From Aerococcaceae bacterium zg-252 (lineage in GTDB: Bacteria; Bacillota; Bacilli; Lactobacillales; Aerococcaceae): 64,000 bases of DNA. A program made the translations under genes and the position numbers. Positions 61,433 to 64,000 of the stretch are shown piece by piece (the first letter of the stretch is position 1; each line of letters begins with the position of its first letter). A model generated the notes under the pieces. It made no database searches, was not told the DNA's origin, and saw only the letters and a list, made by a program, of their open reading frames with translations. The stretch spans positions 496,001 to 560,000 of the forward strand of contig CP066204.1 of the NCBI GenBank assembly GCA_016237705.1, in the 5' to 3' direction.

Positions 61433-61741
61433 TTACGCCGTCAATTCCGTCATCCATTTCAAGAAAATCTCACAAAATAATTCGGTTGGAATTACTTGTT
61501 CATTTTCACCTAGCATATCTTCAATCAAGGTATCTGTTTCTGAAAGAGTCAAACTGTACACATTACCAGCAAATGTTTGTGGTTGACCACTTTGCAAATG
61601 TTCTCCGATTATTTGTACAATAATGTCGCCAAAACTTCTACCTTCAACTTGGAGAAATGAATCGAGCATGGAATATTCGGTTGAGAGGTCATCGAAAACA
61701 AGATGTAAGCGTAAGTTTCGTTGCTCAAAATGATATGTCAT
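61433..61741 (-). CDS. Small acidic protein, possible immunity partner of the EndoU lipoprotein
   Basis: I recognise no family. The 102-residue protein has no signal or membrane helix, carries many Asp and Glu and few Lys or Arg, and looks compact (HFEQRNLRLHLVFDDL at the start, DIIVQIIGEHLQ in the middle, ELFCEIFLKWMTEL at the end). AAAGGTAGG precedes the ATG, which lies six bases after the stop of the EndoU gene, so the two are one transcript. Small acidic cytoplasmic proteins directly downstream of secreted nuclease toxins are often immunity proteins. That role here is inferred from position and charge only. Confidence 0.55.
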   Translation of the reverse strand: MTYHFEQRNLRLHLVFDDLSTEYSMLDSFLQVEGRSFGDIIVQIIGEHLQSGQPQTFAGNVYSLTLSETDTLIEDMLGENEQVIPTELFCEIFLKWMTELTA

Positions 61742-61747
61742 AATTAC

Positions 61748-62278
61748 CTACCTTTCATATATCGGAAATGCTGAAATAATTTTATCGTTATCAGTTAAAT
61801 ACATTTGAATAGTAATCTTACCTGATGTACCTTCATAGATATTGCCACTTACGTGTTCACGTGATTCGTAAGCTTCATTAATGGCATCTACCACTTGTTG
61901 CGGTGTCCATTTTTCTGGAAAGAATGATGACATAGCCTGTTTAGTAATGCCGTCAACTTTTACTTTTGCACGATAGACACCATGCTGGTCGTTTTTTGAG
62001 CGAGTGCCTTTAATGATTTCAGCATCCGGTGCAATGCTCTCATGGTGATATCCTGTTGCTTGTCCTTTGCGATTGATAGTGCCATAAAAAATATGTTCTA
62101 ATGCATGTCGATTAAAATTTTCTGTATGAATTAAATCATCAATGTTGCTGATTTGATTAGATGTAACGGACGCATTTGATTGACTGGTTGAAGTAGATTG
62201 TGTCGGTGTTGTCGGTTGACAGCCAATAATGAATAAGGTAGCTAGTAATAGCCAAGCTATTTTTGTTAGTTGTTTCAT
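61748..62278 (-). CDS. EndoU-type nuclease domain lipoprotein
   Basis: The 176-residue protein has a lipoprotein signal (MKQLTKIAWLLLATLFIIGC, lipobox FIIGC with Cys20), a Thr/Ser/Gln-rich spacer (about 21-50) and a C-terminal domain matching bacterial EndoU ribonucleases: HALEHIFYGTINRKGQATGYHHES holds the two His expected in the active site, GVYRAKVKVDG and SSFFPEKWTPQQVVDAINEAY follow, and the end KIISAFPIY fits the conserved Ser/Thr-x-Tyr/Phe-Pro tail. EndoU domains cleave RNA and occur widely as toxin tips. Here the domain is tethered to the outer face of the membrane. GGAGGAAG precedes the start, inside the end of the HAD gene. Confidence 0.85.
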   Translation of the reverse strand: MKQLTKIAWLLLATLFIIGCQPTTPTQSTSTSQSNASVTSNQISNIDDLIHTENFNRHALEHIFYGTINRKGQATGYHHESIAPDAEIIKGTRSKNDQHGVYRAKVKVDGITKQAMSSFFPEKWTPQQVVDAINEAYESREHVSGNIYEGTSGKITIQMYLTDNDKIISAFPIYER

Positions 62279-63124
62279 CTATACTTCCTCCGATTGTTTC
62301 GAAATGAGTTGATAGATAATAGTCGCTACTCCGTTTTCTACATTACTAGGTGCAATATGGGCAGCCATTGTTTTTACTTCATCGCTCGCATTATCCATGG
62401 CATAACTGTTTGGGCACATAGATAACATTGAGCGGTCGTTGAGAGAGTCACCAATCGTTAATGTTTCTTCAAAAGTATAGTGTTTAGCAGCTAAATATTT
62501 TGCTAAAGCTAAGCCTTTTTGTGCTTCGATATGTGTAATCTCTAAATTACCTGGCCCAGAAGATGTAATGTCTAAGTCTGGGAAAGTTTCTAGATAATGT
62601 CTTGCTTTTTCTAAGGTAGGAGCATCATCACTTATTATCATCAATTTAAAGACAGGGTTACTGTCTGTTAGCTGATAGTCATAAGCGTCCAAAGTCATTT
62701 TTATTTTATCAGTTACTTGAGCTATGGTTAGTTCATCAAGATGTTCATGGGATTGCATCATATGATTGATATAGTCTTGTTTATTTGATAAATAGAAATT
62801 TTGACGTGTTGTCAATGAGTACGCTAATTTTTCTTGATGTAAGTAATCTAATACTTGTTGCGTAGTTGTATTGATTAATGGACTCTCATCAATGAGTTGT
62901 CCCGTTGCATCGAAAATTTGAGCACCGTTTAAGTTAATCATGGCACAGTCAATGTGATAGGTCGCTAAAAAATTACGAGCAGATTGATAGTCACGCCCAG
63001 TTGAAATGATAAATTCAACGCCACTTACTTGTAAGGCTTTAACAGCATCGGCAGTCGTTTGATTTAATTCGTGGTTTTGGTCTAACAGTGTTCCGTCCAT
63101 ATCGGACGCAAATAATTTAATCAT
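62279..63124 (-). CDS. HAD superfamily Cof-type phosphatase
   Basis: Sugar-phosphate or nucleotide phosphatase of the Cof/YidA type, 281 residues. Motif I FASDMDGTLLD holds the nucleophile Asp, IISTGRDYQSA gives motif II, a Lys near residue 200 lies in EAQKGLALAKYL and motif IV reads TIGDSLNDRSML. The type IIB cap lies between motifs II and III. The stop abuts the start of the EndoU gene, and GGAGG precedes the ATG at 63124. The substrate is not predictable. Confidence 0.93.
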   Translation of the reverse strand: MIKLFASDMDGTLLDQNHELNQTTADAVKALQVSGVEFIISTGRDYQSARNFLATYHIDCAMINLNGAQIFDATGQLIDESPLINTTTQQVLDYLHQEKLAYSLTTRQNFYLSNKQDYINHMMQSHEHLDELTIAQVTDKIKMTLDAYDYQLTDSNPVFKLMIISDDAPTLEKARHYLETFPDLDITSSGPGNLEITHIEAQKGLALAKYLAAKHYTFEETLTIGDSLNDRSMLSMCPNSYAMDNASDEVKTMAAHIAPSNVENGVATIIYQLISKQSEEV

Positions 63125-63153
63125 GTAGATTCCTCCATTAATTCTCTTTTACT

Positions 63154-63159
63154 ATTCTA
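63154..63159 (-). promoter_or_regulatory. Candidate extended -10 of the HAD-EndoU operon
   Basis: On the minus strand TGTTAGAAT stands 30 bases before the HAD start codon; no clear -35 is seen. Confidence 0.4.
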
Positions 63160-63249
63160 ACATGAATTGATAAAAAATGTTATAATAAGGGTTAGTGTAG
63201 TATTTTAAAAAGATAAATAAGCGATATAAGAGTGAAAAGAGGCAATTAA

Positions 63250-63858
63250 ATGTCAAAACAATATTTTATGAATCAACCCGAAGTAGCTCACCAACAGCGT
63301 GAGATTGTTTATGAAGTAGCACCGTATCGGTTAAAATTGACGACAGATAATGGAGTTTTTTCAAAAAATCAAGTTGATTATGGTTCAAATGTTTTAGTTG
63401 AAACGCTATTGGCAGAACTGAATTCAGTAGAGGCAGAAGTCATTGTAGAATTAGGTAGTGGTTATGGGCCGATTGCCTTGATGCTAGCTAAGCAATTACC
63501 GAACGCAGTTGTTACAGGGATTGAAATTAATGAGCGTGCTTATCATTTGGCACAACAAAATGCTCAACGTAATGGCATTGAAAATTGTCAGTTTATCAAT
63601 GGTGATGCGATTACAGCACTACTTGAAGTGCAACCGACCGTTGTAGTGACAAATCCACCGATTCGTGCAGGGAAAGCTGTTGTTCATGGATTTATTGAGC
63701 GAGCAGCACAATTATTGAGTGCTGACGGTGTGTTGTATGTGGTCATTCAGAAAAAGCAAGGAGCACCGTCAGCTGAAAAGTTAATGCGTCAATTATTTTC
63801 AGTGGTTGAAAAAGTTACGCAAGATAAAGGGTATTGGATATTGCGTGGTGTGAAATAA
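63250..63858 (+). CDS. RsmC-like class I SAM-dependent methyltransferase
   Basis: Methyltransferase of 202 residues, similar to the C-terminal half of E. coli RsmC (16S rRNA m2G1207) and to B. subtilis YbxB. The SAM loop is VELGSGYGPIALML, the acidic ribose contact is GIEINERAYHLA and the catalytic-type motif is VVTNPPIRAGK (NPPF/R type for exocyclic amino groups). DNGVFSKNQVDYGSNVLVE near the start is family-typical. The exact target is inferred from the family. AAGAGGC precedes the ATG, and a strong terminator follows. Confidence 0.9.
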   Translation: MSKQYFMNQPEVAHQQREIVYEVAPYRLKLTTDNGVFSKNQVDYGSNVLVETLLAELNSVEAEVIVELGSGYGPIALMLAKQLPNAVVTGIEINERAYHLAQQNAQRNGIENCQFINGDAITALLEVQPTVVVTNPPIRAGKAVVHGFIERAAQLLSADGVLYVVIQKKQGAPSAEKLMRQLFSVVEKVTQDKGYWILRGVK

Positions 63859-63869
63859 GTGATAAATTA

Positions 63870-63916
63870 AATACTTCTATATAGTGTTTTTTCTAACACT
63901 GTATAGAAGTATTTTT
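63870..63916. terminator. Terminator after the RsmC-like gene
   Basis: AATACTTCTATATAGTGTT (63870-63888) pairs with AACACTGTATAGAAGTATT (63895-63913) with one mismatch, followed by TTTG. Confidence 0.92.
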
Positions 63917-63954
63917 GTCGAAAACGGTGTATTTTTTGTTAGGGACATTATTTT

Positions 63955-64000
63955 ATGAGAGAAAATATTCCACAAAATATGAAAACGCTATATCTTCCAC
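63955..64000 (+). CDS. Possible start of a gene cut by the window end
   Basis: An ATG at 63955 with AGGGA about ten bases upstream opens a frame (MRENIPQNMKTLYLP) that stays open for 15 codons to the edge. Too little is visible to name a product or to be sure it is translated. Confidence 0.3.
   Translation, partial: MRENIPQNMKTLYLP

Noticed and set aside
1-64000. tRNA or rRNA genes, insertion sequences and prophage
   Set aside because: I saw no tRNA-like cloverleaf, rRNA signature, transposase, integrase or phage structural gene. A subtle case could be missed by eye.

Overview
The window looks like the chromosome of a low-GC Gram-positive bacterium of the order Lactobacillales. The evidence is AT-rich DNA, strong Shine-Dalgarno sites, T-box leaders on leuS and argS, EzrA, CcpA, PepV, a GcvH-like protein without glycine-cleavage genes, ComEA/ComEC and a LmrCD-type exporter. 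An Aerococcaceae or Carnobacteriaceae relative is my guess, not a demonstrated placement. Most of the window is core housekeeping sequence. I see no rRNA, tRNA, prophage, insertion sequence or CRISPR array.

Layout. 1-10 kb: end of a U32 peptidase, a coiled-coil protein behind a possible catabolite-repressed promoter, rnhC divergent from zapA-cvpA-mutS2-ogt-glpK, then a purine permease and a histidine phosphatase on the minus strand. 10-18 kb: BrkB-like membrane protein, a FtsW/RodA polymerase, GcvH-like protein, nucleoid-associated protein and a heterodimeric ABC exporter. 18-24 kb: a membrane-anchored degenerate beta-lactamase-fold protein, an aromatic-acid-exporter-like protein, a membrane-anchored glucosaminidase, then a five-copy tandem array of small-toxin/antisense-RNA loci. 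24-36 kb: T-box/leuS, a flippase with a very long acidic N-terminus, an RsuA-type pseudouridine synthase, pepV, a TrmH methyltransferase, MscS, the DUF948-YtxH pair and ccpA. 36-49 kb: comEA-comEC, ezrA, cysteine desulfurase-thiI, sirtuin, exoA, pullulanase and lemA. 49-60 kb: a secreted protein, ddl-murF, phnC-phnE-phnE, T-box/argS and metN-metI. 60-64 kb: metQ, a minus-strand operon (HAD phosphatase, EndoU-nuclease lipoprotein, small acidic possible immunity protein) and an RsmC-like methyltransferase.

Three things stand out. First, the 22.2-24.3 kb array has about 402-bp units. Each holds a toxin-like 33-residue membrane peptide with a TTG start, an overlapping 18-codon leader ORF, a convergent antisense RNA with a conserved promoter, and a 13-nt sequence near the 5' end complementary to one near the 3' end of the same mRNA. 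Copy 5 is killed by a nonsense codon and copy 3 has a frameshifted tail. Second, a family of roughly 118-bp intergenic elements recurs in at least eight places, complete, tandem or decayed. Stems change sequence on both sides between copies while pairing is kept, and the 3' end often abuts the ribosome-binding site of the next gene. Third, the EndoU lipoprotein and its small acidic neighbour look like a surface-tethered RNase with its immunity protein.

All assignments come from reading sequence and translations by eye; no database or folding program was run.
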